Source of the DNA: Streptomyces camelliae
GTDB lineage: Bacteria; Actinomycetota; Actinomycetes; Streptomycetales; Streptomycetaceae
Length of the DNA stretch: 64,000 nt
NCBI RefSeq assembly: GCF_027625935.1
Contig: NZ_CP115300.1
Span: 8,680,001 to 8,744,000, forward strand
Reading direction: 5' to 3'
In this document: piece after piece, positions 52,583 through 62,436 of the stretch
Layout of the letters: every line of letters begins with the position of its first letter
Position numbering within the stretch: the stretch's first letter is position 1
Position numbers and translations under genes: made by a program
The notes under the pieces: model-generated
The model's database searches: none
Seen by the model: only the letters and a program-made list of their open reading frames with translations
What the model was told of the DNA's origin: nothing

Positions 52583-53491
52583 ATGACAGCTGATGAGCGC
52601 ATCCAGGAGATCTCCGTGGCGGACCAGGAGGCGGGGCCCTACGGCATCACCGCCGGCCCGGACGGTGCCCTGTGGCTCACCTTCGTCCACAGCGGCCGTA
52701 TCGCGCGTCTCACCCTCGAAGGCGAACTCAAGGAATACGCCCTGGACTCGCCCGCGTGTCGCCCTTCGGTCATCGCTCCGGGTCCGGACGGTGCACTGTG
52801 GTTCACCCGGTCCCAGGACCACCGGATCGGCCGCATCACCACCGACGGCGCGGCGGAGTCCTTCCGCGTGCCGACGCCCGACAGCGGACCCTTCGGCATC
52901 ACCGCCGGTCCGGACGGCGCGATGTGGTTCACGCAGATGAACACCAGCCGTGTCGGACGCATCACCGGCGACGGAGAGATCACCGAGTTCGCCCTCCCCG
53001 TCCAGGGTGCCTTCCCCGCGGCGATCACCGCCGGCCCCGACGGAGCCCTGTGGTTCGCCCTCAACCAGGCGAACGCGATCGGCCGCATCACCACCGACGG
53101 CGAGGTCTGCCTGCATGCCCTGCCCACACCGGGCGCCGCACCCGTGGGCATCGCGAGTGACGGCGAGGCGCTGTGGTTCGTCGAGATCGCGGCGGGGCAG
53201 ATCGGCAGGATCACGACGGACGGCGGGATCACGGAGTTTCCGCTTCCCGACCGTACGGCCAGGCCCCATGCCATCGTCGCGGCCGGCACCGGGGACTGCT
53301 GGTTCACCGAATGGGGAGCCAACCGCATCGGCCACATCACCACGAACGGTGAGATCACGGAGTACGACCTGCCGTCACCGTCCTCCGAACCGCACGGCAT
53401 CACCCTGGGTCCCGACAGCGCCCTCTGGGCGGCCTTGGAGACGGGAGGTGTGGCACGGGTGCGCTGCTCGGCTCGCACGGCGCGGGGTTAG
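52583..53491 (+). CDS. vgb: Virginiamycin B lyase (streptogramin B lyase)
   Basis: The 302-residue protein is built of repeats of the form GPDGALWFT with RIGRITTDG between them, the seven-bladed beta-propeller of Vgb. Vgb linearises type B streptogramins by breaking the ester bond without water. The catalytic region is present: ARPHAIVAAGTGDCWFTEWGANRIGHI contains the histidine and the glutamate needed. ATG at 52583 begins the first repeat. Homologues are frequent in actinobacteria, where their role against natural streptogramins is plausible but often untested. Confidence 0.88.
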   Translation: MTADERIQEISVADQEAGPYGITAGPDGALWLTFVHSGRIARLTLEGELKEYALDSPACRPSVIAPGPDGALWFTRSQDHRIGRITTDGAAESFRVPTPDSGPFGITAGPDGAMWFTQMNTSRVGRITGDGEITEFALPVQGAFPAAITAGPDGALWFALNQANAIGRITTDGEVCLHALPTPGAAPVGIASDGEALWFVEIAAGQIGRITTDGGITEFPLPDRTARPHAIVAAGTGDCWFTEWGANRIGHITTNGEITEYDLPSPSSEPHGITLGPDSALWAALETGGVARVRCSARTARG

Positions 53492-53498
53492 GTTCGCC

Positions 53499-54034
53499 AT
53501 GCGCACACGCACAAGAGCGTCCGTCGTCGCGGCTGCGGCCAACGGCGCGCGTCCGGCGAGCTGGGTGAGCACCGGACCCGATGGCACGGGCTACGCCGGC
53601 GGGCTGTTGTTCGACGCCGCCGACGCACGCAACGGCGTGGCCGCCTCGACGTCGTACGACGGCGGACGGACCCGGACGCACACCACCCCCTGAACGACAG
53701 CGGCGGAACCGTCGGTGACGCACGCGACGCCCGGCGCGACAGGGACGCCGAGCACGGCCGGACCTTCGCGCCCCGCCACCGCCCCTGAACTGAGCATCAC
53801 CACCCTGCGTCCCGGCGGAACGATCACCCTGCCCGCCACGCTCGGCTGCACGATCACCGGCGCGCACCTCACCGCCTGGGCCGGCTACCGGCTGCGTCTG
53901 GCGCTGGGCGGCTCGGGAACGTACAGCCTGGATCTCCTGCCGTCTTCACCGTCGTCCGCGGAGGCGGGGCGCCGGCCTGGTCGTCCCAGCGCGCGGCGGA
54001 CATGGCAGACGTGACCATTTGCGGCCCCACATAG
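53499..54034 (+). pseudogene. Debris of a secreted BNR-repeat/sialidase-like protein
   Basis: ATG 53499 begins MRTRTRASVVAAAA, a signal-like start, then STGPDGTGYAGGLLFDAADA and STSYDGGRTRTHTTP, an Asp-box (SxDxGxxW-type) segment with a Trp lost. It stops at 53693. Two further frames hold fragments (LSITTLRPGGTITLPATLGC near 53793; WSSQRAADMADVTICGPT ending 54034). No frame is whole. It looks like a decayed extracellular enzyme. Confidence 0.45.
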
Positions 54035-54142
54035 CAGCGCTTAAAGGAGATGACAACGGTCACCGGTGCAGCCTTTGGCGATTGTGCCGACCGTGCGTTT
54101 CACTGCCCCCAGAGACCCGACGCGATGGGGGAGACGTACGAC

Positions 54143-55168
54143 ATGGGCGATCACGGCCACGGCCACGGTCACGCGCACGGCGCCGGCGGTCACGCGGGCC
54201 ACTCGCACGGTGTGTCGGCGGACGCCGACCGCCGCTGGCTGGCCATCGCGCTCACCCTGATCACGGTGTTCATGGCGGCCGAGGTCGCCGTCGGCATCAT
54301 CGCGAGCTCCCTCGCCCTGATCTCCGACGCGGCGCACATGCTCACCGACGCGGCCTCGATCGTGCTCGCCCTCGTCGCCATGCGGCTGTCCGCGCGCCCC
54401 GCCCGGGGCGGCTTCACCTACGGACTCAAGCGAGCGGAGATCCTCTCGGCCCAGGCCAACGGCCTGACCCTGCTGCTGCTCGGGGCCTGGCTTGCGTACG
54501 AGGCGGTGCGCCGGCTCATCAGCCCGCCCGAGGTCGAGGGCGGTCTGATGCTGGCGACGGCACTCGTCGGCATCGCCGTGAACCTGGCCGCCACCTGGTG
54601 CCTCTCCAAGGCCAACCGCAGTTCCCTGAACGTCGAGGGCGCCTACCAGCACATCCTCAACGACCTGTTCGCGTTCATCGGCACCGCCGTCGCCGCGCTG
54701 ATCGTCGTGCTGACGGGTTTCGCCCGGGCCGACGCCATCGCCACGCTCGTCGTGGTCGCCCTGATGGTCAAGGCCGGTTACGGTCTGGTGCGCGATTCCG
54801 GGCGGATCTTCCTGGAAGCCGCCCCGGCGGGCTTCGACCCGGACGCGATCGGCGACGAACTCGCCGGGCAGCCCTCCGTCGTGGAGATCCACGACCTGCA
54901 TGTGTGGACCATCACCTCCGGCGAACCCGCCCTGTCCGCCCACGTCCTGGTCGAACCCGGCGGGGACTGCCACGCCGTACGGCGCCACCTCCAGCACCTG
55001 CTGCGCGCCCGGCACGGCATCGGCCACGCCACTCTCCAGGTCGACCATCTCGGAGAGGACGTGGACGCGGCGGACCTCCTGCAGATCACCACACCGTCGG
55101 CCGAGCCGCCGGAGCACTGCGACGACGCCCACGGCCCCGTCCACCGGCCGGGCCCGCACGAACACTGA
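54143..55168 (+). CDS. CDF zinc transporter with His-rich N-terminus
   Basis: The 341-residue protein begins MGDHGHGHGHAHGAGGHAGHSHG, a metal-binding tail, and has CDF helices: LAIALTLITVFMAAEVAVGI, then SDAAHMLTDAASIVLAL carrying the HxxxD site, and GAYQHILNDLFAFIG with HxxxD in helix 5. The C-domain contains VVEIHDLHVWTITSGEPALSAHVLV. This is a ZitB/CzcD-like Zn exporter. ATG at 54143 has GGGGAG 9 nt upstream; ATG 54050 is too close to its AAAGGAG. It precedes, convergently, an ArsR sensor. Confidence 0.88.
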   Translation: MGDHGHGHGHAHGAGGHAGHSHGVSADADRRWLAIALTLITVFMAAEVAVGIIASSLALISDAAHMLTDAASIVLALVAMRLSARPARGGFTYGLKRAEILSAQANGLTLLLLGAWLAYEAVRRLISPPEVEGGLMLATALVGIAVNLAATWCLSKANRSSLNVEGAYQHILNDLFAFIGTAVAALIVVLTGFARADAIATLVVVALMVKAGYGLVRDSGRIFLEAAPAGFDPDAIGDELAGQPSVVEIHDLHVWTITSGEPALSAHVLVEPGGDCHAVRRHLQHLLRARHGIGHATLQVDHLGEDVDAADLLQITTPSAEPPEHCDDAHGPVHRPGPHEH

Positions 55169-55190
55169 AGCCGGCGGCTTCGGCGTCTGC

Positions 55191-55604
55191 TCAGGGGCTG
55201 ACCCCGCTGGGCGCCTCCGGCGCATCCTCAAGAGCCTTGGCGGGGGCGTCGGGGATACCGAGGCGCAGATGCTCGACGTGGTACAGGGCTTGGTCGAGCA
55301 GTTCGGCGACGTGGTGGTCGTAGAGGGCGTAGACGACGGACCGGCCCTTGCGGGTGCCGGTGACCAGGCCGAGGTTGCGCAGCAGGCGGAGCTGGTGGGA
55401 ACAGGCGGACTGCTCCATGCCGACCTCGGCGGCGAGCTCGGTGGCGGGCAGCGGCCCTTCGCGCAGCCGGGCGAGGATCAGCAGCCGCGAGGGGGTGGCC
55501 AGCGCCTGGAGCGTGGTGGCCACCTTCGCGGCGCTGTCGGCGTCCAGGCGAGTGCGCGGGACGGTACTGGCGGGGGTGGCTGCTCCATGACCCATGCCGG
55601 TCAT
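55191..55604 (-). CDS. ArsR/SmtB metal-sensing repressor
   Basis: The 137-residue protein has the ArsR winged helix (LQALATPSRLLILARLREGPLPATELAAEVGMEQSACSHQLRLLRNLGLVT, then RSVVYALYDHHVAELL). The C-terminal helix DHHVAELLDQALYHVEH carries the D-x-H...H-x-x-H/E pattern of the alpha5 metal site (SmtB/CzrA/NmtR type), suiting Zn, Co or Ni. ATG 55604 or 55595 is the start; it lies next to the 16-bp-arm palindrome upstream of the ATPase, which it should repress until metal binds. Confidence 0.85.
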   Translation of the reverse strand: MTGMGHGAATPASTVPRTRLDADSAAKVATTLQALATPSRLLILARLREGPLPATELAAEVGMEQSACSHQLRLLRNLGLVTGTRKGRSVVYALYDHHVAELLDQALYHVEHLRLGIPDAPAKALEDAPEAPSGVSP

Positions 55605-55611
55605 GCTACCG

Positions 55612-55647
55612 ACAGGAACACATGAAGGCTTCTTCATGTGTTCCTGT
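55612..55647. promoter_or_regulatory. ArsR-type operator between repressor and P1B-ATPase
   Basis: The arms at 55612-55627 and 55632-55647 (16 bases each, around GCTT) are perfectly complementary; the inner part is ACATGAAG-GCTT-CTTCATGT. This matches ArsR/SmtB operators in size and symmetry, and lies 8 nt from the repressor gene and 54 nt from the ATPase. Confidence 0.82.
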
Positions 55648-55700
55648 ATGGTGAGGGCGTCGGACCGAATCGAATCCCGCGTGCCTGAGGAATCCGCCGT

Positions 55701-57674
55701 ATGTCATCCACCCTCGCCCGGCCGGTCCCCGCCGGTGCTGTCCGAGACGCGGTGGCGCCCAAGCGCCGCACGCGGATCTTCGCCCTGCCGGAGGCCCGGT
55801 GGGCCGCCGCGGCCCTGGCGCTGTTCCTGCTCGCACTGCCGCTCCAGCTGACCGGGGCGCCGGCCTGGACGTGGGGCCCGCTGTACGCGCTCACCTACGT
55901 CACCGGCGGCTGGGAGCCCGGCTGGGCCGGACTGCGGGCACTGCGGGAGAAGACCCTGGACGTGGACCTGCTCATGGTCGTCGCCGCCCTCGGTGCGGCC
56001 GCGATCGGGCAGGTGCTGGACGGCGCGCTGCTGATCGTCATCTTCGCCACCTCCGGCGCCCTGGAGGCCATCGCCACGGCCCGCACCGCCGACTCCGTGC
56101 GCGGCCTGCTCGACCTGGCCCCGGCCACCGCCACCCGGCTGGCCGACGACGGCACCGAGCAGACCGTCCCCACCGGGCACCTGAGCGTGGGCGACGTGAT
56201 TCTCGTACGGCCCGGGGAGCGCGTCGGCGCCGACGGTCAGGTGCTGGACGGTTGGAGCGAGGTCGACCAGGCCACCATCACCGGCGAGCCGCTGCCGGTG
56301 CCGAAGGAGGCCGGGGACGAGGTGTTCGCCGGCACCCTGAACGGCACCGGCGCGCTGCGGGTGAAGGTCGAGCGCGACCCGTCGGACTCGGTGATCGCCC
56401 GGATCGTGGCCATGGTCGAGGAGGCCTCCGAGACCAAGGCGCCGACCCAGCTGTTCATCGAGAAGGTCGAGCAGCGGTACTCGATCGGGATGGTGGCCGC
56501 CACCGTCGCGCTGTTCACGCTTCCCCTGCTCTTCGGTGCGGCGTTGCAGCCGACGCTGCTGCGGGCCATGACCTTCATGATCGTGGCCTCGCCGTGCGCG
56601 GTGGTGCTGGCCACCATGCCGCCGCTGCTGTCCGCGATCGCCAACGCGGGCCGGCACGGCGTGCTCGTGAAGTCGGCCGTGGTGATGGAACGCCTGGGAC
56701 AGGTCGACGCGGTGGCGCTGGACAAGACCGGCACACTCACCGAGGGCACCCCGCGGGTGACGGACATCCGCCCGTCGGCCGGCTCCGGCCTGGGCGAGGA
56801 GGAACTGCTGGGGCTCGCGGCGACGGCCGAGCACCCCAGCGAGCACCCGCTGGCCCGCGCCGTCGTGGACGCCGCCCGCGCCCGCGGCCTCACCATCCCC
56901 TCGGCCGAGGACTTCGACTCCGCCCCCGGTACGGGCGTGCGCGCCACGGTCCGCGGCAAGACGGTCGCGGTCGGCAGCCCCGCCCGGCTCCTCGACGGCC
57001 GGGCCCACCCGGCCGCCGAGACGGCCGCACACCTGGAGACCGAGGGCCGTACGGCCGTCCTGGTCACCCTCGACGGCACCCCGGTCGGTGTGCTCGGCAT
57101 CGCCGACCGGCTGCGCGAGGACGCCGCCGGCACCGTCACCGCGCTGACCGCTCTCACTGGCACCGCGCCGGTGCTGGTCACCGGGGACAACCCGCGCGCC
57201 GCGGCCCGCCTGGCGGAGGAGGTCGGCATCACCGAGGTCCGTGCCGGTCTTCTGCCCCAGGACAAGGTCACCGCCGTACGGGAGCTGGAGCAGGCCGGGC
57301 GGAAGGTCCTCGTGGTCGGCGACGGCGTCAACGACGCCCCCGCACTCGCCGCCGCGCACACCGGCATCGCCATGGGCCGGGCGGGCTCCGATCTCGCCCT
57401 GGAGACCGCCGACGCCGTCATCGTCCGCGACGAACTCGCCACCATCCCCGCCGTCGTCGCGCTGTCCCGCCGCGCCCGGCGCCTGGTGGTGCAGAACCTC
57501 GTCATCGCGGCGGTGTTCATCACCGGCCTGGTCGTCTGGGACCTGGCCGGCACGCTGCCGCTGCCGCTCGGCGTCGCCGGCCACGAGGGGTCCACCGTCA
57601 TCGTCGGCCTCAACGGCCTGCGCCTGCTGGCGGACGGCGCCTGGCGCCGTGCTCGCTCGGGGTACGGCCGGTGA
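55701..57674 (+). CDS. P1B-4-type metal-transporting ATPase (CoaT/CtpD-like)
   Basis: The 657-residue ATPase has about six to eight helices, the TGE motif (ATITGEPLPVPKEAG), the metal helix motif SPC (IVASPCAVVLATMPPLL), phosphorylation site DKTGTLTEGT, HP motif ASEHPLARAV, VTGDNPRAAARLAEEV and GDGVNDAPALAAA. The C-terminal membrane motif HEGST(V) with SPC defines the P1B-4 subgroup, which moves Co, Ni or Fe outwards. No N-terminal metal-binding domain is present. The ArsR palindrome lies upstream. The next gene overlaps it (GTGA). Confidence 0.9.
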   Translation: MSSTLARPVPAGAVRDAVAPKRRTRIFALPEARWAAAALALFLLALPLQLTGAPAWTWGPLYALTYVTGGWEPGWAGLRALREKTLDVDLLMVVAALGAAAIGQVLDGALLIVIFATSGALEAIATARTADSVRGLLDLAPATATRLADDGTEQTVPTGHLSVGDVILVRPGERVGADGQVLDGWSEVDQATITGEPLPVPKEAGDEVFAGTLNGTGALRVKVERDPSDSVIARIVAMVEEASETKAPTQLFIEKVEQRYSIGMVAATVALFTLPLLFGAALQPTLLRAMTFMIVASPCAVVLATMPPLLSAIANAGRHGVLVKSAVVMERLGQVDAVALDKTGTLTEGTPRVTDIRPSAGSGLGEEELLGLAATAEHPSEHPLARAVVDAARARGLTIPSAEDFDSAPGTGVRATVRGKTVAVGSPARLLDGRAHPAAETAAHLETEGRTAVLVTLDGTPVGVLGIADRLREDAAGTVTALTALTGTAPVLVTGDNPRAAARLAEEVGITEVRAGLLPQDKVTAVRELEQAGRKVLVVGDGVNDAPALAAAHTGIAMGRAGSDLALETADAVIVRDELATIPAVVALSRRARRLVVQNLVIAAVFITGLVVWDLAGTLPLPLGVAGHEGSTVIVGLNGLRLLADGAWRRARSGYGR

Positions 57675-58081
57675 GCCGCCGTACCCGCGGGACCGCTCTC
57701 GCCGCGGGCGCGGAGGCGGCCCGCTGCACGGTCACCGTCTGCCGTGGCTGTTGCTGCGGCACTCCGAAGGTGCCCGGCGTGGACCATGCCGGGCAACTCA
57801 CCGATCTGCGGGCCTCGTTGGCGCAGGTGGCCACCGTGCGGCCCGTCGCCTGCCTGGACACCTGCGAGCACGCCAACGTCATCGTCGTCCAGCCGTCCGC
57901 CGAGGGCCGCAGGGCAGGCGGGCGCCCGGTCTGGCTCGGCCTGGTCAACGACCCCGACGCCACACGTGACATCACCGCCTGGGTCCGGTCCGGCGGCCCC
58001 GGCCTCGCCGATCCGCCCGACATCCTCGACCTGTACAGCTTCACCCCGTCCCGCCGTATCCGCCGGACGATCGGCGACTGA
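57671..58081 (+). CDS. Thioredoxin-like [2Fe-2S] ferredoxin domain protein
   Basis: The 136-residue protein starts at a GTG overlapping the ATPase stop. It contains VTVCRGCCCGTPKVPGVDH and VRPVACLDTCEHANVIVVQPS, with the cysteine spacing of thioredoxin-like [2Fe-2S] ferredoxins. Coupling to a cobalt/iron-type exporter suggests it handles electrons or metals for the same stress; this is inference. The C-terminus (DLYSFTPSRRIRRTIGD) is basic. Confidence 0.75.
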   Translation: MSRRTRGTALAAGAEAARCTVTVCRGCCCGTPKVPGVDHAGQLTDLRASLAQVATVRPVACLDTCEHANVIVVQPSAEGRRAGGRPVWLGLVNDPDATRDITAWVRSGGPGLADPPDILDLYSFTPSRRIRRTIGD

Positions 58082-58118
58082 CGACCCGCGGCGAGAAGGT
58101 CTCAGGGACACAAGGCTG

Positions 58119-58550
58119 TCACGGGATCCGGAAGCCGGGGAAGGTCACCGGCTTGCGCACCGTGCGGCCGAGCCGTTCGTAGCGGGCGACGGCGGTCGTG
58201 TTGGCCTCGGCCACGTGCAGGAAGGCATGCTCGCCCCGGGACTCGATGCGCGCGATCAGCGCGCGCACGAGCCGGCGGCGTGGCCCTGGCCGCGTGCGTG
58301 GGGGCAGACAGCGCTGATCTCGGTCCAGCCGGGCGGCCGGAGCCTCCCCCAGCCTTCGGCCGGGGGACCCTCATCTCGCTTCGCTCGCCTGCCATGGCGA
58401 CCGGTGTGCCGTTCTCCCGGACACCCAGATGCGTGCCGAGTTCGTGGGTGCGGGGCCAGAACGGACCCGGGCCGGTCCGCGCGACGACGTCCAGCATCCC
58501 GGAACGTTGTCCGCCCCCAGCTCGACCACGGCGGCCGCAGTGTGCTCGGC
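58119..58550 (-). pseudogene. GNAT acetyltransferase broken by frameshifts and an inserted repeat
   Basis: Pieces of one acetyltransferase appear in different frames: VVELGADNVP, then MLDVVARTGPGPFWPRTHELGTHLGVRENGTPVAMAGE, a repeat insertion, LRPPGWTEISAVCPHARGQGH and finally RLVRALIARIESRGEHAFLHVAEANTTAVARYERLGR to a stop at 58119. At least two single-base shifts (near 58277 and 58500) and one insertion are needed to explain it. The N-terminal half is missing. Not functional. Confidence 0.65.
58344..58370. repeat. G-rich interspersed palindromic repeat (second copy) in the GNAT pseudogene
   Basis: CTCCCCCAGCCTTCGGCCGG and the following GGGACCC form a hairpin. It is the reverse-strand relative of the repeat in mscR (368-400). 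Immediately beyond lies CATCTCGCTTCGCTCGCC, which often accompanies such repeats. Here it does disrupt the coding sense. Confidence 0.65.
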
Positions 58551-58559
58551 AGGCGTCCG

Positions 58560-59482
58560 GCCAGGATCGCCGCTCACGGGGCGGACCATCTGCGGACCGC
58601 CGCCGCCCGGTTGGCCTGCTCCGCGCCGCGCAACAGCCTCGGACCGTAGCTGCCGGGGTCGATCACGCCGTCCAGGACCACCCGGTCGGTGCGGGACGGG
58701 AACATCGTGGCGTACACCTGGCCGAGGTAGCTGCCGTACGGGTAGCCGAGGTACGAGATCCGGCGCTCGCCGAGGGCGGCTCGGATCATGTCCATGTCGC
58801 GGGCGGTTCCGGGTGGTGGCGTACGGCAGCAGGTCGCCCGCGTGGGTACGGCAGCGGCGGGCGAGGCCGGCGGAGAAGGCCACCATGCGGTCGAGCCGGC
58901 GCGATCGCTGCCCGCCCCGCGGATCATGCTGCCGGTGGGTCACCGGCAGTCCAGCGTGGTGCTCCGGCCGACGAAGCGCGGATCCACGCCGACCACGTCG
59001 TAGCGTGCGCCGGCCTTCTTCATCGCCGCGCGCACCCACGGTGGATCACCGATGGTCTGCCCGCCGGGCCCGCCGCTGTTCAGCAGCAGTGCGCCGACCC
59101 TGTGGGCGGTGTCGGTGGCCCGGATCCGGGAGATCGCGACGGTGATCGTACGGCCGTCGGGGTGTGCGTAGTCCAACGGCACGGTGACGTCGGCACATCG
59201 AGCGCCGGCCTGCTCCAGTTCCTTGCGGGTGGTGTCGTCGGGGCCGAGCCGGCAGCTCTTCCAGGCGAGGAGCTGGTGGTGGTAGCGGGCGAGGGGGACG
59301 GTGGCCGTCGGGGCCGCGGAGGCGGCGGGGGCGGTGGCCGGGGTGAGTGTGCCCGCGAGACACAGGGCGGCCGCCGCTCCGATCCGAGCCGCCAGCCGGC
59401 GCGAGCGGCCGGTGCGCGGAGTGTCGCACGTGGGGGAGGCGGAGCGGCGTGACGCGTCGTGTGTGCCGCACGGGCGGGGCAC
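58560..59482 (-). pseudogene. TAP-like secreted tripeptidyl aminopeptidase, broken
   Basis: The N-part (start near 59482) has a signal peptide (ARIGAAAALCLAGTLTPATA) and LLAWKSCRLGPDDTTRKELE, CADVTVPLDYAHPDGRTITV, LLLNSGGPGGQ and VVGVDPRFVGRSTTLDC, all typical of Streptomyces TAP-family hydrolases. It stops at about 58943. In other frames the middle continues: RDMDMIRAALGERRISYLGYPYGSYLGQVYATMFP (nucleophile elbow GxSYG-like, here GYPYGSY) and RTDRVVLDGVIDPGSYGP. The C-terminal third is replaced by the GNAT remnant. The catalytic serine motif is altered (GYPYG). Confidence 0.65.
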
Positions 59483-59777
59483 ATGGGGCGATGCCCGCGC
59501 GGCGGACGGGCGTGGCGACCAGCACGACGGCCGTCGCCACGGCCGCGAGGGGGGTACGTCCGTGGAACATGGAGTTCAGAAGGGGGCCGGCCACGGAAAA
59601 GCACGCTAGGCACCGTCCGGGCCCCGATCACTCCGGCCGGCAGGCGGCTCGATGCTGGGGACAGCACGAGTGCGCCGGGGGCAGAAACCCCCGGTACACC
59701 CCCTGCCGCATGGGGGTACGGCGCGCGTGGTGCCTGGTCCACGCCGTGCCGTCGCGTACGGTGAAGACGGCACGACA

Positions 59778-60536
59778 TTGGACAGCGACGGCACCGGTGC
59801 GAGCTCGACGGAATTGACTCTGCTGAGAAGATCTCTGGCGCGGGGCGCGGCTTCGACGGCCGCGTCGGTGCTGTTCTGCGTCGCCGCCGTCCTCTACAAC
59901 GACTGGCTGCTGCAGTTCGTCGTGACCACCGGCCTGCCGCAGGCCAGCTCCTACGTCAGCGAGACCTTCGCCGCCGATCAGCCGCACCGGCTGCTGTTCG
60001 GCACCGTCGAGCTGGCCTGTGCCGCGCTGCTGCTCGCCGGTGCGGCGCTGGCCGCGAGCTCCGCACCGTGGGGCCTGGCCCTGGCGGGCTGGGGCGCCGT
60101 GGCGGCATTCGGCGCATGCTCCGTCCTGGACGTGCTGCTGCCGATGGGATGCGCGCCATCGGTGGAGCGCGGCTGCCCACCCGACAACATCCAGCACACC
60201 GCCACCAGTGGCCTGGTGGAGTTCACGCTGTTCGCGTCCATGGCCCTGTTCGGCCTTGCGGCGCGCCGCCCTGGCCACGATCGCCCGGGGCCGGTCGCCG
60301 GCCGCTGGGCACCGTATCTGATGCCGGTGTCGATGGCATCGGCGATCGCCACCGTCGGCCCCTATCTGGGCCACCCCGGCGGTCAGGGCATCGCGCAGCG
60401 CATTCATCTCGTCAGCGTCGCCGTATGGTTCCTCCTTCTCGCCGCCGAGGCCCGCCGCACCGGCCCACTGCCCCGGCAGCCGGAGCTGGAGATCGGTGAT
60501 GACCGCTGGTACGACGGGGTCCCGGGCGGAAAGTAG
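59778..60536 (+). CDS. DUF998-like integral membrane protein
   Basis: The ~252-residue protein has several hydrophobic helices (STAASVLFCVAAVLYNDWLLQFV, VELACAALLLAGAALAASSAPW, GLALAGWGAVAAFGACSVLDVLLPMGC, EFTLFASMALFGLAARR, PYLMPVSMASAIATVG, LVSVAVWFLLLAAEAR) and SVLDVLLPMGCAPSVERGCPPDNIQHTATSGLVEF between them, matching DUF998. TTG at 59778 is one possible start; the frame is open from 59652. GGGTAC at 59714-59719, a SigB-like -10, lies 59 nt upstream of this start. Function unknown. Confidence 0.65.
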   Translation: MDSDGTGASSTELTLLRRSLARGAASTAASVLFCVAAVLYNDWLLQFVVTTGLPQASSYVSETFAADQPHRLLFGTVELACAALLLAGAALAASSAPWGLALAGWGAVAAFGACSVLDVLLPMGCAPSVERGCPPDNIQHTATSGLVEFTLFASMALFGLAARRPGHDRPGPVAGRWAPYLMPVSMASAIATVGPYLGHPGGQGIAQRIHLVSVAVWFLLLAAEARRTGPLPRQPELEIGDDRWYDGVPGGK

Positions 60537-60557
60537 CCGTCCTCGGTGGGGGTCGGG

Positions 60558-61629
<1,072 letters not shown>

Positions 61630-61633
<4 letters not shown>

Positions 61634-62436
61634 CAGCTGCGAGGGGCACAGCCCGTGAACACGCGGCGGTCGCGGATCTGCCGGAATCGGGACACTGGTA
61701 CGAACTGCACGAGGTGGACGACGGCGTCGTACGGATCACCGAGCCGCAGGTCGACAAGCTGCTGCGGGCCAACCTGTGGTGGCTGCGCGGAACCGACCGT
61801 GACATCGTCGTGGACGCCGGTCTGGGAGTGGCCTCACTGCGTCGGGAGATTCCGCGCCTGTTCGAGCGGGATCCGCTGGTGATCCTCACCCACTCCCACC
61901 TGGACCACGTCGGCGGAGCCCACGAATTCCGGGAACGGGCCGCGCACTCGGCTGCCGTCGAGGTCCTGGCCGCAGGTGTCCCGGCGAGCCTGTACGGAGC
62001 CGAGCTCTACGCGAAACTCGGCATCGACGCCGCAGGAGAACCCGTACCGGACCTCTTGATCAACGCCCTGCCGCACCCCGCATACGACCCGAGGACCTAC
62101 CACCCGGGCCCGATCACGGTCACCCACCCGCTGCAGGAAGGAGACACCGTCGATGCGGGGGGCCGGACGCTGACCGTTCTCCACCTGCCCGGCCACACAC
62201 CCGGATGCATCGGCCTTCTTGAGGAACGCACCGGCGCGCTGTACTCCGGCGATGTGATCTACAACGGCGACCTCATCGACGACCTCCCCGAATCGGACCC
62301 GCCCACCTACCGGCGCAGCCTGCGACGCCTCGCCGGCCTTGACGTGTCCGTGGTCCACCCCGGCCACGGCCGCAGCTTCGGCCCCCAGCGGCTCCGCGAA
62401 CTGACGCGGGGTTACTTGAGCGGAACCGCCAGTTGA
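61630..62436 (+). CDS. MBL-fold metallo-hydrolase
   Basis: The 268-residue protein has the metallo-beta-lactamase zinc motif [18 protein letters not shown] (HxHxDH), the histidine of [16 protein letters not shown], the acidic ligand in [14 protein letters not shown] and the last histidine in [10 protein letters not shown]. It hydrolyses an unidentified ester or thioester. ATG at 61630 overlaps the preceding truncated methyltransferase stop. Its 3' end overlaps the convergent regulator by 25 nt. Confidence 0.87.

Noticed and set aside
54050..54142. Earlier ATG start of the His-rich CDF gene at 54050
   Set aside because: GGAG abuts this ATG with no spacing and the extra residues do not resemble CDF N-termini; ATG 54143 has a proper ribosome-binding site and starts at the His-rich tail.
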